Below, piece by piece: positions 6,985-14,285 of a DNA stretch of 64,000 bases. A program made the translations under genes and the position numbers. Under the pieces are notes generated by a model. That model ran no database searches, was not told the DNA's origin, and saw only the letters and a list, made by a program, of their open reading frames with translations. Within the stretch, counting starts at the first letter, position 1, and each line of letters opens with the position of its first letter. This DNA is from Planctomycetaceae bacterium (lineage in GTDB: Bacteria; Planctomycetota; Planctomycetia; Pirellulales; Pirellulaceae), in contig JACKHM010000001.1 in assembly GCA_020638995.1 (NCBI GenBank), positions 2,418,001 through 2,482,000 on the forward strand, written 5' to 3'.

Positions 6985-7882
6985 AGACGTTCTCCTCCAC
7001 ACATCGAGGACAGAAGGTATCCCTGCATGACTTGCAGGTTCGTTGGCAGTGTTGGCAAACGTCCTCGTCGCACGACTCGCAACGAACAACGCAATCACCG
7101 CAGAAGTAAGAACTACATGCTTCACAATGGCGGTAGCAGGAGTCGCAAAGGGAATGCTCGCACTTCTCGCACGTGTAGCGATCCTCGGCGTCAATCGTGT
7201 CACCGCAGTCCGAGCAGGTGACGCCCGTCCAGTCTGCCAGTGAAACGTAGGGACTGCCGCTGTTGTAGGTCAGCAGTACGCTGTTGACGATTGAAAAGAA
7301 GTCGGCGATCCGGCCTTGTTCGAGCGCCTGCACGATCGGCAGCCTTGCATCACCCATGCAAAGTGACTCGGCTTCCACATGCGGATGTGTCACGTTGTCA
7401 TTGCTGGTTGCGGGATTCGGATCCAGAGCAATTACCCGAAACCAGGTGGTTGGGAGTTCGCGCCAGTCGAGTTCGACTTGAAACCGGCCCAGAGCGATCC
7501 CTTCCAGAACAATCTCCTCGGTGGTTACCGAGAGCGTTCCCTGCAGACAGCTCCACGATACCTCCTCGAACTCAGATTCCAGCGACACAATGTCCTTGTA
7601 GATGTCGTGAACAGACGCTACTTCCTGCCGAACACCACACAAGCCTTCGCCGAGCTTTGACAATTGGTCCGTCATGGTCTGAAGCTGACTTCGAAGGTCT
7701 GACTCCAAGCGACGTGCGGCGAGGATCCATTCTCGCGAGCGAGCCAAGTCTAATTGTCTGCTGAGCGAGTGGCACTTAGACCACATCGCTGCGGGCAACT
7801 CAGTCCGAGGGATGACGCGGCGCCGCCTGTGCAGATGTTCCCAAATAGCAAGCGCAATGCGATGCGCAGGAGTTGGTGCCAT
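6848..7882 (-). CDS. E2-like domain fused to tandem RING-like zinc fingers
   Basis: The ATG at 7882 has AAGGAG 5 nt upstream (344 aa). Residues 1-110 are helical, with a probable coiled coil near 45-105. Residues about 115-215 follow the E2/UBC order: strands (LSVTTEEIVLEGIALGRF), then VTHPHV (166-169, the HPN position), then ESLCMGD (C175 at the E2 cysteine position), then a helix IADFFSIVNSVLL. From residue 223 to about 325 there are ten CxxC pairs with His (CSDC, CEKC, CDSC, CEAC, CGDC, CESC, CQHC, CKSC, CPRC, CDNC), which fit RING/treble-clef cross-brace sites. It would act as a single-chain E2-E3. Domain calls are by pattern, not by search. Confidence 0.75.
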   Translation of the reverse strand: MAPTPAHRIALAIWEHLHRRRRVIPRTELPAAMWSKCHSLSRQLDLARSREWILAARRLESDLRSQLQTMTDQLSKLGEGLCGVRQEVASVHDIYKDIVSLESEFEEVSWSCLQGTLSVTTEEIVLEGIALGRFQVELDWRELPTTWFRVIALDPNPATSNDNVTHPHVEAESLCMGDARLPIVQALEQGRIADFFSIVNSVLLTYNSGSPYVSLADWTGVTCSDCGDTIDAEDRYTCEKCEHSLCDSCYRHCEACSSYFCGDCVVRCESCDEDVCQHCQRTCKSCRDTFCPRCVEENVCDNCQQEPPTPEEGAAAPEVVRRIDPSPAEATIHTHSVEQVAVFS

Positions 7883-7907
7883 AGCTGCTCCTTGAGGGAA
7901 AGACAAA

Positions 7908-7935
7908 GGGGCGCCACGAATGGTCGTGGCGCCCC
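7908..7935 (-). terminator. Intra-operon stem-loop between Ubl and E2/RING genes
   Basis: Perfect 12-bp inverted repeat GGGGCGCCACGA (7908-7919) / TCGTGGCGCCCC (7924-7935) with an ATGG loop. On the minus strand the stem is followed by the U-rich CTTTGTCTTTCC, then the E2 Shine-Dalgarno. It probably works as an attenuator or mRNA-stabilising hairpin that gives more Ubl than enzyme. Confidence 0.65.
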
Positions 7936-7945
7936 CACGATTATG

Positions 7946-8170
7946 TCAGCTCCGCGCGCCCTCGATCTTCGTCGGCGTGCAGCTCACGCGATCTCCCTCT
8001 TGCAGTATGTAGTCGCGCGACGTTGGCTGGCGATTAACCCGAATCAGGTAATCACCGGCCTTGCCGTGAGGAATCCGCTCTTGGAAAAGTTCGGAGATCG
8101 TTGTTCCGTCCTTGATGTCGATATGATCGGCGTAGCCGCCGCCATCATTATTGATCCATAAGATTCTCAT
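7946..8170 (-). CDS. Ubiquitin-like beta-grasp protein (ThiS/MoaD type)
   Basis: The 74-aa product (start ATG at 8170; an in-frame codon at 8221 would add 17 residues) shows beta-grasp order: strand MRILWIN, turn, strand ADHIDIKDGTTISELFQE with its helix, strand YLIRVNRQPT, and strand YILQEGDRVSCTPTK. The 'VN(R/G)QP...L.EGD.V...P' pattern is that of ThiS/MoaD and prokaryotic Ubl proteins. The tail is KIEG-ARS, so G71 is followed by three residues and would need cleavage, presumably by the JAB protease two genes downstream, before E1 activation. Its position beside E2, JAB and E1 genes argues for a conjugated modifier rather than a cofactor sulfur carrier. Confidence 0.75.
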   Translation of the reverse strand: MRILWINNDGGGYADHIDIKDGTTISELFQERIPHGKAGDYLIRVNRQPTSRDYILQEGDRVSCTPTKIEGARS

Positions 8171-8226
8171 GCAGATACTCGCAGGTTCGTGATTAGAGTT
8201 GGTTTCCGACCGCCGTGTCATAGACA

Positions 8227-8245
8227 GCGCGAAGTCACTTCGCGC
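8227..8245 (-). promoter_or_regulatory. Inverted repeat just upstream of the Ubl gene
   Basis: GCGCGAAGT (8227-8235) and ACTTCGCGC (8237-8245) are exact complements around one base, overlapping the stop codon of the 60-aa gene. No U-rich tail follows on the minus strand, so it may be an operator or an mRNA structure rather than a terminator. Confidence 0.45.
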
Positions 8246-8417
8246 AGGGGTGTAGCATCATGCGTTGTGCTTCCAGTTCCTCCCAATCGACGATGAGCGG
8301 CTCGCGATCCCGCTCGAACGGAATGGGCTCCAGGGGGACGAATCCCATCTGGCCAATGGTCGCCACGGTTTCGCCCGTGGCACGGGCAACTTCACGATTC
8401 AATTCACGTTGGTTCAT
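8235..8417 (-). CDS. Small hypothetical protein of the Ubl operon (60 aa)
   Basis: The start MNQRELNREVARATGET (8417) is preferred over an upstream codon at 8477, because a terminator-like stem-loop at 8456-8474 lies between them. The N-terminus reads as a short helix-turn-helix-like segment (NREVARATGETVATIGQMGF) followed by a Pro-rich turn and a 'VDWEELEAQR' helix. I recall this type of small protein (NREVARATGE..xxxGF) from other planctomycete mobile regions, but have no function for it. It lies directly before the Ubl gene with an inverted repeat over its stop. Confidence 0.55.
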   Translation of the reverse strand: MNQRELNREVARATGETVATIGQMGFVPLEPIPFERDREPLIVDWEELEAQRMMLHPCAK

Positions 8418-8455
8418 GCGTTCTCTCAGACAGTTGCAGGGACAAGAAACGAAAA

Positions 8456-8474
8456 TGGCTCCCGATGGGAGCCA
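8456..8474 (-). terminator. Intra-operon stem-loop with U-tail
   Basis: TGGCTCCC (8456-8463) pairs perfectly with GGGAGCCA (8467-8474). The minus strand then reads TTTTCGTTTCTTGTCCC. It is a terminator or attenuator-like site between the 82-aa and 60-aa genes. Confidence 0.6.
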
Positions 8475-8507
8475 CAACAGGAAGCTGTCTGAAAAAGAGA
8501 CGGTGGA

Positions 8508-8756
8508 CTATCGCTCGACTGCGAGTAGCCGATGTTGATAGATCCAATCGCGTTCGGCGGTGAGCGCCTCACTGCGTCGCTCAAACGGCCCCAGTCGCGG
8601 GCCGTCGACCGGTGCTAGATCCGCGTACCACTGACCCTTCGGATCAGGTTCGACATGCGAAGCGCGTGCAATTTGGAGTGCACCGAGGGTCGCGATCGGA
8701 AGAGTCTCTTCATACAGGCAGCGAACAACACCTTTCGGACTCACGACCAGCTCCAT
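8508..8756 (-). CDS. Hypothetical protein of the Ubl operon (82 aa)
   Basis: The start ATG at 8756 lies 5 nt after the stop of the preceding gene with GGGGAG upstream. The protein reads MELVVSPKGVVRCLYEE, then an alpha segment with ARASHVEPDPKGQWYADL and GPFERRSEALTAERDWI. The 'RASHVEPD..G.WxADLxPxxGPxLGPFxxRSEALxAE' pattern is one I have met in small proteins of phage-like and integrated regions in many bacteria, without known function. No signal peptide, membrane span or metal site. Codirectional with and adjacent to the Ubl cluster, so probably co-transcribed. Confidence 0.65.
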   Translation of the reverse strand: MELVVSPKGVVRCLYEETLPIATLGALQIARASHVEPDPKGQWYADLAPVDGPRLGPFERRSEALTAERDWIYQHRLLAVER

Positions 8757-8761
8757 GTGCG

Positions 8762-9715
8762 CTACTCCCCAATGCGAGGACGGCGCAAGATGTTGCGGCG
8801 CGGCCGATCGACGAGCAAGTCGTCCAGCGCGTTCTGAACCTCCGTGAGTTGGGCGGCAACAGACTGTCGCAACGTACCGTTGTCGCGTAGCTGCTGCGGA
8901 CTGCGTCCCTGCACGATATCTTGGACTTGTTCAACCAGTTCATCCAACTGGTCGTTACTGCGAATGTTCAAGTTGCGAAAGCGGTCGAAGAACTGCACAA
9001 GGTTCCCGACCGCCGAGTCGCGGAAGACTTTTGGTTGACCGTCGTTGTCTCCAGACAACCGTTCGGTCAAGTGATCAACAAGCTTGGTAAACTCGTCGAT
9101 AAACGCGGCTTCCGTCAGACGGACCGCTTCATCGAAACGCGAGGCGACACGAGCACATTCCTGCTCGTAAAGCGCAGGATTGAGTTGACGAAGGTATGAC
9201 GGCGCTTCAACCGCGGGGTAATCCCATTCGATCACGAACAGCCCCTGCAGATGCAGCGGATAATCCGCGGCGTTGAACAGGCTACCCAGCTGCTGTTGGG
9301 CCAGATCTTTCAGATCGTCGTACCGCGTTTCCAGCACCTGTACCGCTTCGTTCAGCTCGGCGCGGAATTCGGCCATCTGCAAATCGAATGTCTCAATCGT
9401 GCCTTGCCGGATCAGACGCATCCCTGGTTCTGGAAAAGGAACGGTCACGCCGCGCCAGTAACCAATGGCGCGTCCCCTGATCGCTGTCAGCCCCTTGTAG
9501 GCCGGATGCTTGGTGTCCAGCAGACGCTTCCCGGCCGATAGACAATGTGACTGAGCGTCGAAAGCAACCGCCGCTCGTTTCCTTTGTTGATCGGTCAGCG
9601 CCTTCCGCACGCCAAACCAGGACACCGATAAACGAACTGCCGCCATTTCCGCCCGTATCCGCTGGGCTGGCGACGTGGATGGACGAACCGCCGGTTCGTC
9701 AAGCGTTACACTCAT
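8762..9715 (-). CDS. Hypothetical helical protein of the Ubl/AAA operon (317 aa)
   Basis: The ATG at 9715 is supported by AAAGGAG 8 nt upstream; a longer frame up to 9808 lacks such a site. The protein is soluble and mostly helical, with a central aromatic-rich part (AIGYWRGVTVPFPEPGMRLI) and a C-terminal helical part (NLVQFFDRFRNLNIRSNDQLDELVEQVQDIV). No catalytic motif was recognised. It somewhat resembles DUF3150-like proteins found beside AAA+ ATPases on plasmids, but I am not sure. It directly follows the Ycf46-like AAA+ gene, so an adaptor or substrate-recruiting role is possible (inference). Confidence 0.6.
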   Translation of the reverse strand: MSVTLDEPAVRPSTSPAQRIRAEMAAVRLSVSWFGVRKALTDQQRKRAAVAFDAQSHCLSAGKRLLDTKHPAYKGLTAIRGRAIGYWRGVTVPFPEPGMRLIRQGTIETFDLQMAEFRAELNEAVQVLETRYDDLKDLAQQQLGSLFNAADYPLHLQGLFVIEWDYPAVEAPSYLRQLNPALYEQECARVASRFDEAVRLTEAAFIDEFTKLVDHLTERLSGDNDGQPKVFRDSAVGNLVQFFDRFRNLNIRSNDQLDELVEQVQDIVQGRSPQQLRDNGTLRQSVAAQLTEVQNALDDLLVDRPRRNILRRPRIGE

Positions 9716-9749
9716 AGGTGATGCTCCTTTCAAGGTGGTCGCCGCTGGT

Positions 9750-12700
9750 TCAGTTGACGGACGGATCGCGCGGGATGTTGCGGCGAGACGATCGAGCCGT
9801 AGAGCCACGACGCGTGTAAATGCCCCCCGTATCGGCGTCCAGGCACCGACCGTTGGCCCAGTTGCGCAGCCTCTCGACTGACTCGCTGGCAGTAACGGCC
9901 ACCGGCACGACGTTGGTGGCCGCTTCCTTTAAGGGAAGATCAAGCAATGCGGCCAGACGGCAGCAACTCTTGATCTCGGCACCTGTCCATTGATCGGTGC
10001 GCGGCTTGGGCTGATTGGCATCAAGTCCGTAATGACTCAAGTAGATATCCCAGATGCTTCCCTTGTGCGCGGCACCCGGCAAGTCGCAGAAAAAGATGCC
10101 ATCGAACCGCTCCGCGCGCGCAAATTCCGGTGGCAGGACACTGATGTTGTTGCACGTGCAGATGACGAAGACATCCGATTGATGGTCGGCAAGCCAGGTC
10201 AAGAACGTACCGAACAAACGTGCGGAGACGCCACTGTCGGATTGACCGGAACTGGCAACGCCACTCAACGCCTTCTCGACTTCGTCGATCATCAAGACGG
10301 CGGGGCTCATCGCGTCCACGACTCGCAACGCCTGTCGCACATTCCGCGTAGGATAGGCTGCGGGCGAGTTATCAGCCGAAGCTGACACTTTTCCCGCAAC
10401 CCTCCTCCAAACCGGACGTGCCACTTTCATGGCATCCGGCTTTCCAGTGTTGAGATAGTCAGGTTACGCGAGGCGTATGCTTGATGTCTTGATAACATCG
10501 TCGACATAGCATCAGCGTTTTCCGGTGTCGGCCAAGCATCACCCGAACCCACTTTGGTGGCTTCGCTCGCCACGAGCGTCGAAGATCCGCGAGACGACGA
10601 ACTTGGTGGACCACGCATGGTCCTTCCAGTCCGCACAGTTCACAGCGGTTCGCCAACAAGCGTGCGACGAGTTCAGTCGGTGGGCTTACGGGAACGTGGG
10701 CCGGTGGATCACAATCGTTTCCAAATGATGACCGGGCAAGGTTGATACCGCCAAAGTAGGCCGCACGGTCTTCACCGTGGTGGCGTTCTGTCAGCAGCAA
10801 CACTTTCCGGGGTCCGAGAGGCGTTTCTACTTCCGCCTTGAAGGTGTCGAAGATAGCCTTCGTGGTCATGCTGAACTTCACGGCCAGGGTCTTGGCCAAT
10901 GAGACGTTCATGAAGTAGAAGAGCTTGCCGAGTCGCACGTTCATGTTCCAGGCGAGCTGGTAGTATTGAACGAGCCCTCGCCATTCCGCCTGGTATCTCG
11001 CTACGATGTCCAAAGGACGTTCGTTGATGAGATCAGAGCGCGGGATTACTCTGCCAGCCTCGGTAAACTTGGCCAGCTTCTTGGCGATAACATCGGCAGG
11101 AACGAGTAGACACACATTTCCATTACTTTTCCGCACGCCATTGACTTTGTGGTCATTGTTGTGGGAAACGCAAATCTCGTAGCCGAGAAAGCGGGCTTTC
11201 TCGGTCCGAGCATGGGTTATAAGCGTCTTCTCCGAGGAGAGCGTCAGTTTCAGTTCGTCCCGAAGGAACTGCTGAAGTCGCAGCTTGATCTCCTCCGCCT
11301 CACATTTCGGGCCTGTGAGTCCGAGTAGAAAATCGTCCGCATAGCGGACGTAACGCAGGCGGCGATAGTTAGGATCGTTCAGGTCTTTCGACGGCAGAAC
11401 GCCTTTGCGTCGCATGCATTCGCGATAGCCTTGAATATCGCCATCACGCTTTCTTCTCGCGGCCATCTTCTGGAGGTTGTGGTAAGCCTGGTTTGTGCGA
11501 CGCACCTTGCCTTGATTAAACTCCGGCAGGAGCGTCTGTTCGACGAACTTGTCCAACCGGTCAAGGTAGATATTGGAGAGGATCGGGCTAACAATCCCGC
11601 CTTGCGGCGCACCGCTAAGCGTTGAGTGAAAGCTCCAATCTTCCAAGTATCCAGCCCGAAGCAGTTGGGAGACCAGTTCAATGAACCGGCCATCGCGGAT
11701 CTTCTCGCGAAGGATGCTGAGCAACTCCTGATGGTCGATGTTGTCAAAACATCCGGCGATGTCTCCCTCGATGAACCATGTTGTTCCGGTCCACGTTCGT
11801 GCAATCTTGGCCAGAGCCGTTTGACAGCCACAGTTCGGTCGGAATCCGAACGAACAGTCGCTGAACTGGGGCTCGTAGTACGCTTCGAGGATGGTCCGAA
11901 GCGATTCTTGTACGAGCTTATCTGACCAGGTTGGAAGTCCCAGCGGTCGAAGTTTGGCATTCTTCTTGGGAATGTAAACTCGTTTGACCGGGGTCCATTT
12001 GAATCGTTCGCGACGCAGAGCCGCGACGATGTCGTGGATCTTTTCCAGAGACATTCCATCCGCCGTCTCCTTGGTGATACCGGGCGTCATCGCACCGTCG
12101 TTACGGTAGATCTTGCCGTAACTGGCCAGATGAAGCTCCGGGTCATACAGGAGGCGGTAGACCCGTTCCAGGCAGAGGCCACGTGATCCTCTATCCTGCA
12201 GAACCCACATCGTTTTGGACATCTTGTGCATCACGCACGCCCTTGCGAATGGACTCCGCACAACACCTACCCCCCTTCGCCATGTAGTAGGCTTTCCCTA
12301 CCGCTGACTACTATGGGGGCTCCGTCACCATAGGACTCGCGTCCCGTAGGCGATCCCGAATTCCGTACGAATTGAACGATAGGTCTGGTTAGGCTCCTCG
12401 TTCGCTCCCTTAAAATGCCTCGCTGGCATTCCGTGTCGTTCCAGAGTGTTGCCGGGCAACAGAACAATCCCGGGTATGAACGACAAGATGAGTTGAGTCG
12501 TTGTCTCATCTGCGGGGCGTTTACGCCGTGGAAGCTGAGGTTCAAACAGTCTAGCCTTAGCCATACAGACCGGGTCTTGCGGAGCATGGAATCAACGACT
12601 TCATCCATCAACCGCTTTTCGGTAGTGCTATATTTCCCCTTGGCCTTTCGGCTCATTTCAGGTAATACCGATGACCCACAAGTCTTTACTCCGAACTTGT

Positions 12701-13641
12701 CTATGCTGTGCATAGGATTCAATTCGCCGTTAGACGGCGCACTCCGTTTCCCCGACGAGGCTTCCCATCATGGCGCCGACGTCCATAATCAACGTCGGCC
12801 GCCCGACGGCGTGACCAAGCCCTTTGGCAAATGCGCTCTTTCCGGTGCCTGGAACTCCTAGTAACAAAACACCGCGTGGCTTTGGTCCTGCACTCCCTTG
12901 ACGTGTCGGACGCAGAGCCCTCCGGCAAAACGATTTCAGTGCCTCCATCCCTCCCAAACCGTCGAGCGATTCGCCGCCTTGATGGAGCGATAACAGGCCA
13001 CTTTTCTTTAGCATCTGCGCCTTGGTCTTCCAAAGCACCTCCGGCAACAATCGACCGTGCTGCACGAGTGATAGCGATAGGGCGAACTCGACCTCGTACC
13101 TTGTCAAACCGACTGCCGAGTCGAGCACCCGCTGCAGCTGATCGCCATCCGGTAACTCTCCCTCTTCGGTCGCAATACCGCGGGCGATCTGTTCGATTTG
13201 TTCACGATCTGGAAGCTCGTGCTCCAAAACCACGAACAGCTTTTCAAGTTCGAGCGGCAATTGCACGAGAGGTGATAACACGATCAGAAACGTTCGATTC
13301 CGCTTGCCGTCGGTAACCTGCCGTACCATGGCCTGGATGACTTCCGCCGAATTGAGAAATCGATGGAAGTTAGTCAAAACCAGAAGGGCAACACCATCGG
13401 GTGTGGCCAACGAGTTCACGATGCGAATCGCTGCCAGAGGGTCGGTGGCCGCAGCCGACGCAGCGGTCGTATGACCACTTACCGCCAGTCCCCGCTCGAT
13501 GTCCCAGGTGGCCAGGTGCCATTGTTCTTCGCCGCAGATGCGCGAAATATCCGCCACAGCATCTTCGTGCTCGTGGCTCTGGATCCAAATGCCGCTGCAG
13601 CAAGCGCGCACGTGGTCCCTCAAGCTGTTTGCCAGCGTCAT
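9750..13641 (-). CDS. Ycf46-like AAA+ ATPase, interrupted by a group II intron
   Basis: Exon 1 is 13641-12743 and exon 2 is 10347-9750. Joining them restores an open frame of 498 aa reading GSLVGETE-RNVRQALRV without loss, with the intron splitting codon 300. Walker A is GVPGTGKS (262-269), Walker B is VLMIDEVEKAL (D321/E322), and the RAERFDGIFF segment gives the arginine-finger region. The N-terminal domain (LRDHVRACCSGIWIQSHEHEDAV..) matches Ycf46-type ATPases rather than MoxR or FtsH. The preceding genes are DUF2997 and Ycf35-like DUF1257, the known companions of Ycf46-like ATPases. It may remodel or unfold conjugated substrates (inference). Expression requires splicing. Confidence 0.85.
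10406..10443 (-). ncRNA. Group II intron domain V (catalytic stem)
   Basis: The minus strand reads AAAGCCGGATGCCATGAAAG followed by TGGCACGTCCGGTTTGG. It carries the AGC catalytic triad, a GAAA tetraloop capping GCC/GGC, the bulge and the closing CCGG/CCGG stem. This is the canonical 34-nt domain V layout. The segment from 10348 to 10405 forms domain VI with GGGTTGCGGG pairing to CCCGCAGCC and an unpaired A near the 3' end as the branch-point candidate. Confidence 0.9.
10459..12222 (-). CDS. ltrA: Group II intron reverse transcriptase/maturase
   Basis: About 587 aa from MSKTMWVLQDRGSRG (upstream in-frame codons at 12231 and 12261 are possible). RT motifs: GAMTPGITKETADGMS, PKKNAKLRPLGLPTWSDKLVQ, SFGFRPNCGC, GAPQGGIVSPILSNIYLD, the RYADDFLLG active site and GYEICVSHNN. 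A maturase (X) domain follows. The C-terminus has a Cys-rich HNH-like part (CELCGLEGPCVVHQV..MLCRRCYQDIKH). The usual VHHV His is Gln and the second C-x-x-C-H lacks the His, so endonuclease activity may be lost. Reverse transcriptase and splicing functions look intact. Confidence 0.93.
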   Translation of the reverse strand: MSKTMWVLQDRGSRGLCLERVYRLLYDPELHLASYGKIYRNDGAMTPGITKETADGMSLEKIHDIVAALRRERFKWTPVKRVYIPKKNAKLRPLGLPTWSDKLVQESLRTILEAYYEPQFSDCSFGFRPNCGCQTALAKIARTWTGTTWFIEGDIAGCFDNIDHQELLSILREKIRDGRFIELVSQLLRAGYLEDWSFHSTLSGAPQGGIVSPILSNIYLDRLDKFVEQTLLPEFNQGKVRRTNQAYHNLQKMAARRKRDGDIQGYRECMRRKGVLPSKDLNDPNYRRLRYVRYADDFLLGLTGPKCEAEEIKLRLQQFLRDELKLTLSSEKTLITHARTEKARFLGYEICVSHNNDHKVNGVRKSNGNVCLLVPADVIAKKLAKFTEAGRVIPRSDLINERPLDIVARYQAEWRGLVQYYQLAWNMNVRLGKLFYFMNVSLAKTLAVKFSMTTKAIFDTFKAEVETPLGPRKVLLLTERHHGEDRAAYFGGINLARSSFGNDCDPPAHVPVSPPTELVARLLANRCELCGLEGPCVVHQVRRLADLRRSWRAKPPKWVRVMLGRHRKTLMLCRRCYQDIKHTPRVT

Positions 13642-13681
13642 AGAATGCCTTTCAATTCCGCGTGGAATGATGTTGCCGGAA

Positions 13682-13876
13682 TCAGTTCTGTTGGCGAACT
13701 TGACTTTGTCCGGTCACGGCCGTTTGGTGATATTCGGAAGTAAGCCGTTCTTGCGCCGGCGTACCGAGCGCCAATTCCAGGAAACGACTGAACGGTTTAC
13801 AGTCCGCGCCTGCGAAACCTTTCGTCTCCACTTGTGTCTCCCCCTTGGGTGAGACGGTGACGATGATCCTCTTCAT
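13682..13876 (-). CDS. DUF2997 small protein
   Basis: The 64-aa protein MKRIIVTVSPKGETQVETKG.. followed by GADCKPFSRFLELALG is a good match to the DUF2997 pattern: an N-terminal beta-hairpin, then a Cys-containing turn and the helix CxxxxxFLExALG. It overlaps the DUF1257 gene by 4 nt (13873-13876) and is followed 40 nt later by the Ycf46-like ATPase. DUF2997 genes are usually found next to Ycf35/DUF1257 and AAA+ genes in cyanobacteria and in mobile regions of other phyla. Biochemical function unknown. Members of the operon probably form one complex (inference). Confidence 0.8.
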   Translation of the reverse strand: MKRIIVTVSPKGETQVETKGFAGADCKPFSRFLELALGTPAQERLTSEYHQTAVTGQSQVRQQN

Positions 13877-14241
13877 GCTGCACCCCCTACCGCAACCGTC
13901 ATGCGAATCGAACCGTCCGGCAACGACTCCTCGGTCATGGTATGACCTTGCGTTCGGACCTCGATCCGAGTTTTCTCGACTGCATACGCTTGCAGAAACT
14001 CATGCAGTCGAGATTCGTCGCCCCATCTTCCGCCGTAGGTGTCGTAGTGGACCCGACCAGTCTCGGTGTTGCAGACGGCCGGGTACTTCCAATCAGGAAG
14101 CCGGACGGCCCACCCGGTGACTTCGCCAGCAAATAGGCGTGTTGGGCCGTGAACGGGTGGAGGTAATGTCAGCCGGTGGCAGGCAGCACCAATGGCTGCT
14201 GGATCTCTCACCTCTGTGGCGATTTCAACAATGTGTGACAA
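13873..14241 (-). CDS. DUF1257 (Ycf35-like) protein
   Basis: A TTG start at 14241 is chosen: the product then begins (M)SHIVEIATEVRDPAAIGAAC, matching the 'MSHFTxIxTxIxDxxxL' start of Ycf35/DUF1257 proteins, and AGGAG lies 9 nt upstream; the ATG at 14271 lacks this. The middle (TGWAVRLPDWKYPAVCNTET, then GRVHYDTYGGRWGDESRLHEF) and the C-terminal strand (IEVRTQGHTMTEESLPDG) agree with the family. 122 aa, normal length. Ycf35 is a chloroplast/cyanobacterial protein of unknown function. Here it is first in the Ycf35-DUF2997-Ycf46-like set feeding into the Ubl genes. Confidence 0.8.
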   Translation of the reverse strand: MSHIVEIATEVRDPAAIGAACHRLTLPPPVHGPTRLFAGEVTGWAVRLPDWKYPAVCNTETGRVHYDTYGGRWGDESRLHEFLQAYAVEKTRIEVRTQGHTMTEESLPDGSIRMTVAVGGAA

Positions 14242-14285
14242 TTGACAATCTCCTTCGGTGTACGATGCCATGAAGCTGGTGAAAC

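Larger units (their letters stand above)
10348..12742 (-). mobile_element. Complete group II intron inserted in the AAA+ ATPase gene
   Basis: On the minus strand the intron starts with GTGCGCC at 12742 (GUGYG consensus) and ends ..CCTATCCTAC at 10348 (AY end), 2395 nt long. Removing it restores the ATPase reading frame exactly. Domain V and a domain VI stem lie at the 3' end and an intact reverse transcriptase/maturase is encoded inside. The upstream part (12265-12735) is the non-coding ribozyme domain I-III region. The element can retrohome and splice. It is inserted in the same orientation as its host gene, as functional introns must be. Confidence 0.92.

Noticed and set aside
6985..7203. 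Longer N-terminus for the JAB protein
   Set aside because: This part is the shifted-frame reading of the zinc-finger coding sequence, and the GTG at 6984 has an excellent Shine-Dalgarno.
13653..13668. ATTCC-GCGT-GGAAT inverted repeat between DUF2997 and the AAA+ gene as a terminator
   Set aside because: The stem is only 5 bp and has no U-run; too weak to call.
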